The notes under the pieces were generated by a model. The model was not told the origin of the DNA. It saw only the letters and a program-made list of their open reading frames with translations, and searched no databases. From a virus, in IMG/VR virus record IMGVR_UViG_3300033064_003754, positions 1 through 28,237 of that record: a stretch of DNA of 28,237 nucleotides; one strand, given 5' to 3'. Below are positions 22,550 through 28,237 of the stretch, piece after piece. Both the position numbers and the translations under genes were made by a program. Position 1 is the first letter of the stretch, and every line of letters starts with the position of its first letter.

Positions 22550-23002
22550 CTACCTCATGCCCTTCCGCGCGTCGGCTTTGAGCTTGGCCTCGAGGGACAA
22601 GCGGGCTGCCTCGGCCGCGGCCTGTCCCCGGCTCGCCGGGGTGGCCACGTCTCTGGCGTGCTCGCCTTCGATCCTCATGATACGCGACAGGTCCACGAGG
22701 TTGCAGGGCCATTCGCCGATCGGCCCGGGGTGCAACGGCACGGCCTCGGCCTTGTGATCGTAGTACCGCGCGATCAGGTTGTGGATCGATGGGTCGATTG
22801 CCCGGCGTGGGCACCGAAACCACCGATCCGGCTTCATCTGCGGCGGGTCGCCCGGCAATCTCACCTCGAACAGGGCCCGCCGAGGTGGGCTATTGCCGTC
22901 ACAGTTCCGCCCGCGGTCCAATCGCTGGCGGCGGCACTCGTCGCACCGCCACCGCTTCGCCTCTACGTCTGCGTAGAGGTATCGGACCGCGGCTTGGATT
23001 CC
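22550..23002 (-). CDS. Tail assembly chaperone, frameshifted C-terminal part (T of G/GT)
   Basis: From about 23002 the frame -1 to the upstream chaperone encodes 150 residues up to the stop at 22550, directly before the tape measure gene. There is no ATG, GTG or TTG in the first part of this frame; the first usable start is ATG 22837, which would cut off a conserved-looking Cys region. The frame is therefore probably reached by -1 frameshifting, giving a 272-residue fusion from 23367. It carries a CX2C (WRCDECRRQR) with a further Cys (RGRNCDGN), perhaps a metal site, then YYDHKAEAVPLHPGPIGEWP and a charged helix, LSLEAKLKADARKGMR. In lambda, the T domain of gpGT binds tail tube protein while G binds tape measure. 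Confidence 0.8.
   Translation of the reverse strand, partial: GIQAAVRYLYADVEAKRWRCDECRRQRLDRGRNCDGNSPPRRALFEVRLPGDPPQMKPDRWFRCPRRAIDPSIHNLIARYYDHKAEAVPLHPGPIGEWPCNLVDLSRIMRIEGEHARDVATPASRGQAAAEAARLSLEAKLKADARKGMR
22960..22979 (-). other. Perfect 8-bp hairpin over the stop codon of the first chaperone frame
   Basis: CCTCTACG-CAGA-CGTAGAGG (22979-22960) forms an 8-bp stem with a 4-nt loop. The 3' arm contains the TAG stop (22965-22963) of the upstream frame. It begins 21 nt after the six-G run at 23006-23001, farther than the 5-9 nt typical of stimulatory structures, so it may slow ribosomes or act otherwise. Confidence 0.65.
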
Positions 23003-23367
23003 CCCCGCGTTCGAGGCCCCCACGATAGGGCGAGGATCTTGTTCACGATCTGCACCACGAACGCGGTGCCTTCGGCCCCGCCGAGCAGCATCAGCTCGAC
23101 CCCGTTGGTCACCGGCTCGCCGTTGATCCCTGTGTAGTTGGTCACGTCGACACAACACCGGCCCATGATCGCGCGCTGCGTCGAGAGGTCCAGTTGCACC
23201 CCTCGTTTCCCGTCCGCGGCGCCGGTCGAGTTGATCGCGAGATTGGCGCGGATGTCGTCGGGGATCGGCCGAACCCTGCACGTGACCGGCTCCGAATCGT
23301 CGATGTTGTTCTTGACAGGCGGGGTGAATTCCTCCCACCCGCCGATCGCGGTTGCCTTGACTCCCAT
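22963..23367 (-). CDS. Tail assembly chaperone (G-like)
   Basis: This 134-residue protein is encoded between the tail tube and tape measure genes, the invariant place of the lambda G-type chaperone, which binds the tape measure during tail assembly. ATG at 23367 follows GGAACGGG. Its sequence (MGVKATAIGGWEEFTPPVKN at the start, NGVELMLLGGAEGTAFVVQI near the end) has the acidic/hydrophobic beta pattern common in such proteins but no diagnostic motif. The last 13 codons overlap the -1 frame that continues to 22550. The unshifted product ends at TAG 22963, inside a hairpin, so both a short and a long form are expected. Confidence 0.75.
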   Translation of the reverse strand: MGVKATAIGGWEEFTPPVKNNIDDSEPVTCRVRPIPDDIRANLAINSTGAADGKRGVQLDLSTQRAIMGRCCVDVTNYTGINGEPVTNGVELMLLGGAEGTAFVVQIVNKILALSWGPRTRGESKPRSDTSTQT

Positions 23368-23399
23368 TTTTGCCCGTTCCTTCCGAAAGCGATCCGCGG

Positions 23400-24569
23400 T
23401 TACTCGAGGATCGCGGAGATCTCGTTCTCGCCCGTGCCGGTGGCGATGCAATGCCCGGTGAAATTGAGCATCGAGACGTTTTCCTCCGGCGTGTCGATCG
23501 GCACCATGTCGAGCTCGATCACCGGCATTGTCCAGGTGTAGCGGTCGCCGCTCCCCGCAGCATCGGCCCCCGAGATGATGGTCAGGGCGCCCTGCCGGAA
23601 GTTCCGGGCGTCGTCGTAGTGGAACCCCATGTCTCGGCGGTACTGGACCGAAAGCGAGACGGTCACGAACCGCCGCAAGAAAAAGCCGTAAACGGCACGA
23701 TCCTTGCCCCAGATGTTCTCGACCATGTTCAAGTTGTTGGAGACGACGATCTTGGCGCTCACGAGGTCGAGTTGGCCGCCGTCAACGGTCAAGGATCCCA
23801 CGACATCGGTGGCGGGGGTGCCGAGGTACGTGGGATCGGGGCGGTAGGGCTTGAGCGGCCGGGCGCTGTGGTTCGCGTCGAGGTTGTCGTCGAAGGTGAG
23901 TACGGATCCGGTCACGTCGGTCACGCGCAGGCCGTCGTCGCCGTCGCCGTCGTCTTCCCCCGCGGTCCCGTCCACGATCATCACCGAATTCTCGTCAACC
24001 TGCCCGGCCATCGCGTCGCTCTGCGCGGTGAACGTGTTGGTCGCGATCGTTCCGTCCCCGAGGATCGCGTTGGCAAAGGTCTGCCAGACGTTCCGGCCCT
24101 TGAAACTGGCCTTTACCGGGCCGCCGGTGAAGTCGAACGATCCCTCGTCCACGATACAGCCGTTGAGCACCTGGGAGAAAACATCGGTAACGCGCAGCAT
24201 CTGGAGCGACGTGGGGCACTGGCTGGCGCCGAGGGTCCACTCGTTCGATACCCCACCCACGTCGGCCTGTGAGCCAAACAGGCCCTTGAGCAACGGCGCC
24301 ACGTCGGGCTCGGTGCCTGCGACGCCACTGCCGCACAGGTAGGAATCGATCTGCCACGATCCGGCCTTCCGGCCGGTCATGCGTTCGAACAGCGATCGCG
24401 ACTTGCGCGTGTCGTCGCGGGTCACGCGGGGCTGCTTCTGATCGAAGCCGGTTTTCAGCACGGCCATGGCGTCGGTTCCGGCCCACGCTTGCCACGTGTT
24501 CCACGCCGCTTCTTCGGCCAGATAGAAAACCTGCTCGCTTCCGAGAGCATACGGAATCTGTGCGGGCAT
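23400..24569 (-). CDS. Major tail tube protein
   Basis: This 389-residue protein is encoded between the tail terminator and the G/GT chaperones, the standard location for the tube protein. The sequence (FDQKQPRVTRDDTRKSRSLF, then SGDRYTWTMPVIELDMVP) has the beta-rich, Ser/Thr/Asp-rich make-up of such proteins. It is longer than lambda gpV (246 residues), and the middle part (about 190-250, including AGEDDGDGDDGLRVTDVTGS) may be an inserted surface domain. ATG at 24569 follows AGGAGGGTCTCACG, a strong ribosome binding site as expected for an abundant virion protein. Tube protein is the best reading; domain limits are not certain. Confidence 0.8.
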   Translation of the reverse strand: MPAQIPYALGSEQVFYLAEEAAWNTWQAWAGTDAMAVLKTGFDQKQPRVTRDDTRKSRSLFERMTGRKAGSWQIDSYLCGSGVAGTEPDVAPLLKGLFGSQADVGGVSNEWTLGASQCPTSLQMLRVTDVFSQVLNGCIVDEGSFDFTGGPVKASFKGRNVWQTFANAILGDGTIATNTFTAQSDAMAGQVDENSVMIVDGTAGEDDGDGDDGLRVTDVTGSVLTFDDNLDANHSARPLKPYRPDPTYLGTPATDVVGSLTVDGGQLDLVSAKIVVSNNLNMVENIWGKDRAVYGFFLRRFVTVSLSVQYRRDMGFHYDDARNFRQGALTIISGADAAGSGDRYTWTMPVIELDMVPIDTPEENVSMLNFTGHCIATGTGENEISAILE

Positions 24570-24581
24570 CGTGAGACCCTC

Positions 24582-25067
24582 CTACGCTTCGTTTCGCGCC
24601 TCAAACCATAGCACGTCGGCCGTCATGGAGATCCAACCATCTACCGCGGCCTCGGCGGGCCGGGTATCGCTCGAATCGTCGTCACGGGGGAGGCACTGTG
24701 TGCAGGTTGCCCCGAGGCGCGGGTCTTCCATGATCGCCTTTTCTACGTCGTGCCGCAGATCGTGGCTCTCGTTTCGCTTCTGTTCGTCGGTTCGGTTGAA
24801 GGTCCGCACGTATCCGTGGATCACGAACCGTGTTTCTTTCCGGAGCATTCCGCCCGGCAGGGACTTGCGGCGGGTCGGCTCGAGCACCGCCACGTAGAGG
24901 GCCGGCCGCTTGTCCGGGTCCACCTCTTGCGGAAACTTCGTGCCGCGGGCCACGGTCACCGGCGTGGTCAGGTAGTTGTGGCCGCCCTGGTGGGTTCGTG
25001 CCACGGCGATGTCCGCGAGCCGGGTGACCATCGCATCGATAATCAGATCGGATTGAGAGGTGGCCAC
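24582..25067 (-). CDS. Tail terminator protein
   Basis: This 161-residue protein starts at GTG 25067, which shares its G with the upstream TAG (TAGTG) and follows AAAGGGG; longer starts further upstream are not favoured. RFVIHGYVRTFNRTDEQKRN, LRHDVEKAIMEDPRLGAT and a closing ISMTADVLWFEA are a typical tail terminator/tail completion pattern: beta strand, acidic helix with a DVEKA motif, final strands. Such proteins form a ring that caps the tail tube and joins it to the head. The position between the gp10-like protein and tube protein supports this. Confidence 0.75.
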   Translation of the reverse strand: MATSQSDLIIDAMVTRLADIAVARTHQGGHNYLTTPVTVARGTKFPQEVDPDKRPALYVAVLEPTRRKSLPGGMLRKETRFVIHGYVRTFNRTDEQKRNESHDLRHDVEKAIMEDPRLGATCTQCLPRDDDSSDTRPAEAAVDGWISMTADVLWFEARNEA

Positions 25068-25588
25068 TACCGGGCCCCTTTGTCGATCGCGGTCTTGTAG
25101 TACGGCTTGATCGTCCGCTGGAGCTGGCTTCGGACCCGCAGGAGGGCCTTGCTCACGTATTTGGTCGGCTCCACCCGCTGCGACAGTTTCAGCACGTACC
25201 ACGGTTGGCCGCTGGCTTTGTCGATCAGCACCCCGGTCTGGCCCGGCGGGGTCGTCGCGTAGAGCTGCTTTCGCGGCAGGTCACGGGGCCAGATCGCGGC
25301 GTCGCGGAGGTGCTGAAGCACCGGGATCGCCAGCCGGGAAACCGTCTTCGGGTAGATGGTGCCGCCCTCGTGCAAGATGCGTGCGTGGGGTGCGCGCGAA
25401 AACATCCGGATCCGCACGTTCTGGCTAGAATCGACGATCCGATCTCGAACCCACGATCGGGCGAGGCCGCCTGTCTTGCTGTCGAATTGCTCCACGATGG
25501 TCAGCCGGATCGAGGCTTCGAGCATGTCCATGATCCGGTTTGCGATCTCGATCCGCGCGTCGTCGCTTCCCTTGCGGAATTGGTCCAT
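25067..25588 (-). CDS. HK97 gp10-like tail completion/neck protein
   Basis: This 173-residue protein starts at ATG 25588. A GTG at 25639 would add 17 residues forming a likely first strand (VSVAVNLAVQRTPENGV) and cannot be ruled out; neither start has a good ribosome binding site. SDDARIEIANRIMDMLEASI and HARILHEGGTIYPKTVSRLA (the yarilEfGg-type signature) are typical of the HK97 gp10-like family. These proteins sit at the head-tail joint and help finish tail assembly. The basic C-terminus (RTIKPYYKTAIDKGAR) is also usual. The stop overlaps the terminator start. Confidence 0.75.
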   Translation of the reverse strand: MDQFRKGSDDARIEIANRIMDMLEASIRLTIVEQFDSKTGGLARSWVRDRIVDSSQNVRIRMFSRAPHARILHEGGTIYPKTVSRLAIPVLQHLRDAAIWPRDLPRKQLYATTPPGQTGVLIDKASGQPWYVLKLSQRVEPTKYVSKALLRVRSQLQRTIKPYYKTAIDKGAR

Positions 25589-25641
25589 TACCCCATTTTC
25601 GGGGGTTCGCTGAACCGCAAGATTTACGGCGACGGACACAG

Positions 25642-26232
25642 CTACCAGCCCATGCGGATCGCTGTGAACGGCTCGAGAATGTCGAGCACTTCCGGGGGCA
25701 CGGCACCGATCTGGTAGTTGATCGTGCCGTCGGCCGCGGTCACGGATTGCACCCCCTCGCGGGAGTGCGTGCGCCGAAGCTGGATCGATCGGGTCCACTC
25801 GAACAGGCCGTCGACGATCTCCTCAGGCACGCTGGCGGCGGCCCACCCGGGCCGATAAATCAGCTGGATCGAGTTAAGCCCCTTGGCGAACGACGCCCCG
25901 CCGTCGAGGTAGGCCACCTTCCCTGTCATTTCGTTGAACCCGTAGGTGTCGGCGTCCACAAGCTCGGCGGCGGTGTAGGCCCGGGGGCTGGCGGTCGAAA
26001 CGTGGATCGAGGTGATCGACTGGATCGGGCGCTGGCGGGCGTAGAAAAAGGACGAAGATCCGTCGCCGTTGTGCGGTTCGGTCACGTCGGATCCGGGGTC
26101 GAGTAGTAGCAAGCCGGTGCGGCTGTAGATTTTCCGAACGCACTTTTCGAGCACCGAATCGATCAGGGCGTCGAGCTCGGTGCCCGAGATCCCATATTCG
26201 GCTTTGAATTCAACTCGGAAGTCGTGCGCCAC
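25642..26232 (-). CDS. Head-tail connector (gp6-like)
   Basis: This 196-residue protein starts at GTG 26232 behind GGGAGG. The helical N-terminus (ISGTELDALIDSVLEKCVRK), RQRPIQSITSIHV, the Y-G strand (DADTYGFNEMTGKVAYLDGG) and IQLIYRPGWAAASVPEEIVD follow the standard HK97 gp6-like/head-tail adaptor order. These proteins form a ring under the portal. Two bulky sections between the conserved strands make it longer than HK97 gp6 (108 residues). The location right after capsid genes supports the call. Confidence 0.8.
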   Translation of the reverse strand: MAHDFRVEFKAEYGISGTELDALIDSVLEKCVRKIYSRTGLLLLDPGSDVTEPHNGDGSSSFFYARQRPIQSITSIHVSTASPRAYTAAELVDADTYGFNEMTGKVAYLDGGASFAKGLNSIQLIYRPGWAAASVPEEIVDGLFEWTRSIQLRRTHSREGVQSVTAADGTINYQIGAVPPEVLDILEPFTAIRMGW

Positions 26233-26274
26233 GGATTAGGGCCTCCCGTGCCACGGGCCCCGGGCCTCGCGGCG

Positions 26275-26592
26275 CTAGTCGAAGTAGATCACCAGGAGAT
26301 CGTCGCCGGTCGTCGCGGTGCTGGCGAGCTGGATCACCCCGGCGGCCGTGATGCTGGCCTCGTCGAGGTGGTTGGCGATCGCCGCGGTGTTCACCTCGAA
26401 TTCCAGCACGGCGAGCAGGATCGCCGAGGTCTTGATCCCGACTCCTGCTTCGTCCACTACCGAGATGTCGGCGGCGGCGCCCGCACCGTCAGCGCGGGCA
26501 AACTTGAGGGTCGACAGCAGGTCGGCGGTGAGGCCGAAACCGAACTTCGACACCTTGCGGGCGATAAGCTTCTTGATCTGCGCGCGCGTCAT
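26275..26592 (-). CDS. Small head-associated protein, possible capsid decoration
   Basis: This 105-residue protein follows the major capsid gene, behind GGGGAGGAAAACACG. After a basic N-terminus (MTRAQIKKLIARKVSKFGFG) it shows ILLAVLEFEVNTAAIANHLD, and it ends with ASTATTGDDLLVIYFD. A short protein with this closing G-D-x-L-x-V-x-Y/F pattern is common directly downstream of capsid genes in many phages, where it is thought to be a decoration or head completion protein. I cannot assign a named family. It would be made in large amounts given its strong ribosome binding site. Confidence 0.7.
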   Translation of the reverse strand: MTRAQIKKLIARKVSKFGFGLTADLLSTLKFARADGAGAAADISVVDEAGVGIKTSAILLAVLEFEVNTAAIANHLDEASITAAGVIQLASTATTGDDLLVIYFD

Positions 26593-26611
26593 CGTGTTTT
26601 CCTCCCCGGTT

Positions 26612-26635
26612 AGTCCCCCGGGAGGCCGGGGGACT
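26612..26635 (-). other. Strong 10-bp hairpin after the capsid gene
   Basis: AGTCCCCCGG-CCTC-CCGGGGGACT (26635-26612) has a 10-bp perfect stem and a 4-nt loop in the 66-bp gap between the major capsid stop and the next start. In the transcription direction AACCGGGGAGG follows, not a T-run, so full Rho-independent termination is unlikely. Partial termination, mRNA 3'-end protection or processing would raise capsid mRNA relative to downstream genes. Confidence 0.7.
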
Positions 26636-26658
26636 GTCCAGGTGTCAGGCCCTGGGGC

Positions 26659-28014
26659 CTAGATGCAGTTGATCAGGGCACCGGCGATCGGCTGCGCCGC
26701 GTAGTTGTCGATGTAGCTGTAGGCCACGCGCTCGGTCACGACCATGATCTTCTGATCGCTCACCTCGTTCTCGACGACCTTGATCCGCAGGTCGCGGCGG
26801 TCGCCGATGACCCACCGCTTCGTGTTGATCAACATGACCGAGGTCGTGTCGTTGTCGCCGCCGTTGGTGTTCACGCCGGTGTCGTGCAGGTTGGTCGGGA
26901 CGTGCTGGGAGACGAACGCGCGCGATCCCATGAACTCCTGGAACTCGCCGCGGAGCTTGCCGGAGTAGGCGCCGGAGGCCAGCACCTCGGCGAGGCCGAG
27001 GAACCACACCCGCGCCTTGGGCGCCATGACCCAGATCATGTCCTCGGCGATGGTGCCGAACCGCCCCATGGCGGCCATGACGTTCAGGAGCTCCTCGGTG
27101 GTGGGCTTGGCGTTGCCCATGTCGATCTCGGCGCTGCCGAGGGCGGCGATCGCCTTGCGCCAGCCGATCCACGAGCGGCGGCTGTCGGTCGCGTTGCCGC
27201 TCGCGTTGTCGACGTCGTAGTCCTGGTGGGTGCCGGTGGTGTCACCGGAGATCACCGCCTGCTCGAATCCGCGGGCTGCGGATTCCTTCGCCTCTTCCTC
27301 CATCCAGGGGATCATCGGAACGATCGAATCCTCGGTGAGCTCCTCGGACAGCACCTCGCGGAACCCGAGCTTCTTGGCGGTCAGGGTCCGCTTGTCGGTC
27401 ACGTGGTCGATCGCGGTCAGGTGGTTGGTCTCGGTGTGTGTGGCGTCGGAGGTCGCCTCGGACAGCAACCGGCTCGGCTGGGTGGCCCCGGTGAACGGGA
27501 GCTCGAAGGTGCCGGAGGTCATCCGGATGTGCCGGTGCACGCCGTGCACGAAGGTCATGGTCCGGTAGTCCTCGATGAACTCGCCGGAGAAGTTCGTCGG
27601 GACGAACTCCGCGCCGTTGTTCGTGTCGGCGGTGTCCAGGGCCTTGGTGATCCGGTCGTCGGTCTCGCCGGCGGCCTTGAGGTACTTCCGCACGCTCTTG
27701 AGATAGCGGCCGGCCTCGGGCTGGCGCATCGCCCACGCGCGGGCCTCGACATTGCCCACCCGGCGGTCGGGCTGCGTGGCCTTGTACAGCTCGGCCATCA
27801 TGTAGAGCTTGTCCCCGGACTTCTGCACCTCGCGGTCGCAGTCATCCTCGGCCTTCTCCACGCGGCCGGCGTGGAACGCCTTGACCATCGTGGTGGGGTG
27901 GGCCATGGCCCGCTCCTCGTCGAAGAACAGGGCAGCACGCGGCTTCTGCGGGCCGGGCTTGAGACCCTTGACGACCTTCTGCTGGAGATCCTTCATCGTT
28001 TCGGCGTTGGGCAT
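26659..28014 (-). CDS. Major capsid protein, HK97 fold
   Basis: This 451-residue protein has the HK97-type pattern. A charged helical N-terminus (about 1-100) may be a scaffold-like delta domain removed on maturation. The axial and peripheral domains include the E-loop region (TSGTFELPFTGATQPSRLLS), AVISGDTTGTHQD (the conserved GDGTG-like site), WIGWRKAIAALGSAEIDMGN and DMIWVMAPKARVWFLGLAEV. The end is VVTERVAYSYIDNYAAQPIA. ATG at 28014 follows AAAAGGAGCAGAG. Capsomers of this type assemble into the icosahedral head. A gene ending at 28043 lies directly upstream, as expected for a protease or scaffold. Confidence 0.9.
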   Translation of the reverse strand: MPNAETMKDLQQKVVKGLKPGPQKPRAALFFDEERAMAHPTTMVKAFHAGRVEKAEDDCDREVQKSGDKLYMMAELYKATQPDRRVGNVEARAWAMRQPEAGRYLKSVRKYLKAAGETDDRITKALDTADTNNGAEFVPTNFSGEFIEDYRTMTFVHGVHRHIRMTSGTFELPFTGATQPSRLLSEATSDATHTETNHLTAIDHVTDKRTLTAKKLGFREVLSEELTEDSIVPMIPWMEEEAKESAARGFEQAVISGDTTGTHQDYDVDNASGNATDSRRSWIGWRKAIAALGSAEIDMGNAKPTTEELLNVMAAMGRFGTIAEDMIWVMAPKARVWFLGLAEVLASGAYSGKLRGEFQEFMGSRAFVSQHVPTNLHDTGVNTNGGDNDTTSVMLINTKRWVIGDRRDLRIKVVENEVSDQKIMVVTERVAYSYIDNYAAQPIAGALINCI

Positions 28015-28042
28015 CTCTGCTCCTTTTCGTCAGGCCGCGGGC

Positions 28043-28237
28043 CTAGTTCTCGTCGGTGGTCAGACCGGCGAGGGTCTGGATCGTCTTCTGGACGGTTTCC
28101 GCCCAGGTGTCGGTTTCGGTCTTGAATGCCTCGAACTCCTTGCGGAGGTCGGCCACCCCGTCGAGGGCCTCGGCGGATTCCTTGGCCGACTTGGTCGCGC
28201 GCGTCTCGGTCGCCTTGCCGGTGATCGACTTGGCCAG
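28043..28237 (-). CDS. C-terminal end of a head protease/scaffold-like gene (5' end outside window)
   Basis: The frame is open from the window edge and stops with TAG at 28045-28043, 28 bp before the capsid start, giving the last 64 residues. The segment is Lys/Glu/Thr/Ala-rich and probably helical (SAKESAEALDGVADLRKEFE, then TWAETVQKTIQTLAGLTTDE), like the scaffold-type tail of prohead proteases or of scaffolds. In HK97-like gene orders the protease sits exactly here. The catalytic part, if any, is outside the window, so the role is an inference from position and composition. Confidence 0.6.
   Translation of the reverse strand: MAKSITGKATETRATKSAKESAEALDGVADLRKEFEAFKTETDTWAETVQKTIQTLAGLTTDEN

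Noticed and set aside
22550-22837. Independent second chaperone started at ATG 22837
   Set aside because: This would drop the Cys motif, and I saw no good ribosome binding site. The -1 overlap with the G-like gene in the G/GT position is a better explanation.
26884-28125. A 413-codon open frame on the plus strand, antisense to the capsid gene
   Set aside because: It is Gly/Val/Leu/Arg-rich with repeated GDGGG and LGEA-type strings, the usual product of reading a G+C-rich gene backwards. The minus strand has a clear HK97-type capsid protein with a ribosome binding site.
1-28237. tRNA genes, CRISPR arrays, insertion sequences, phage attachment site
   Set aside because: I saw no cloverleaf-like sequence, no regularly spaced repeat-spacer pattern, no transposase motif and no integrase. 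A dedicated search could still find a short att core.

Overview
The window is a piece of a tailed double-stranded DNA phage (Caudoviricetes), or of a prophage of that kind. It is G+C-rich, and every gene I can support lies on the minus strand, so the biological order runs from base 28237 down to base 1. Capsid, connector, tail-terminator, tail-tube, frameshifted tail-chaperone and tape-measure genes occur in the HK97/lambda order. This indicates a long, non-contractile (siphovirus-type) tail. A lipobox protein and spanin-like genes in the lysis region indicate a Gram-negative (diderm) host. Terminase, portal, replication, integrase and repressor genes are not in the window, so host species and lifestyle cannot be read from it. 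No tRNA, rRNA, insertion sequence or CRISPR array was seen.

Layout in transcription order. (1) 28237-26275: the end of a protease/scaffold-like gene, the major capsid protein, a strong intergenic hairpin and a small head protein. (2) 26232-24582: head-tail connector, HK97 gp10-like protein and tail terminator. (3) 24569-20234: tail tube protein, tail assembly chaperone pair joined by a -1 frameshift, and tape measure. (4) 20221-14095: distal tail protein, a 1141-residue tail hub/fibre protein and three unassigned tail-region proteins. (5) 14048-5192: an eleven-gene island holding a zinc-ribbon/helical small protein, two GT4-type and two GT2-type glycosyltransferases, two SAM methyltransferases, a sulfotransferase-like protein, an alpha/beta hydrolase and two unknowns. 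(6) 5171-3456: two proteins with Sec signal peptides, one carrying tail-fibre-like repeats. (7) 3456-517: lysis region with an M15-type endolysin, three membrane or lipoprotein genes of spanin type, a holin-like protein and a gene whose reading frame is broken. (8) 437-1: the start of a gene with a Pro/Glu repeat, behind its own promoter-like sequence.

The structural genes build the head and tail. The island looks like a compact pathway that makes and decorates a glycan (transfer, methylation, possibly sulfation, possible deacylation). It has its own promoter-like sequence with a repeated 9-mer at its upstream end, and its genes overlap almost continuously, so they are probably translated as a coupled unit. 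The glycan could decorate the virion or the host surface; the sequence does not decide. The two secreted proteins next to the island are candidates for the surface side of that function.

The most notable signals are the glycan island with its promoter, the secreted fibre-like protein, the G/GT frameshift, and a second copy of almost the same 14-nt G-run motif, in the same phase, at the end of the frame-broken gene at 517-1261.
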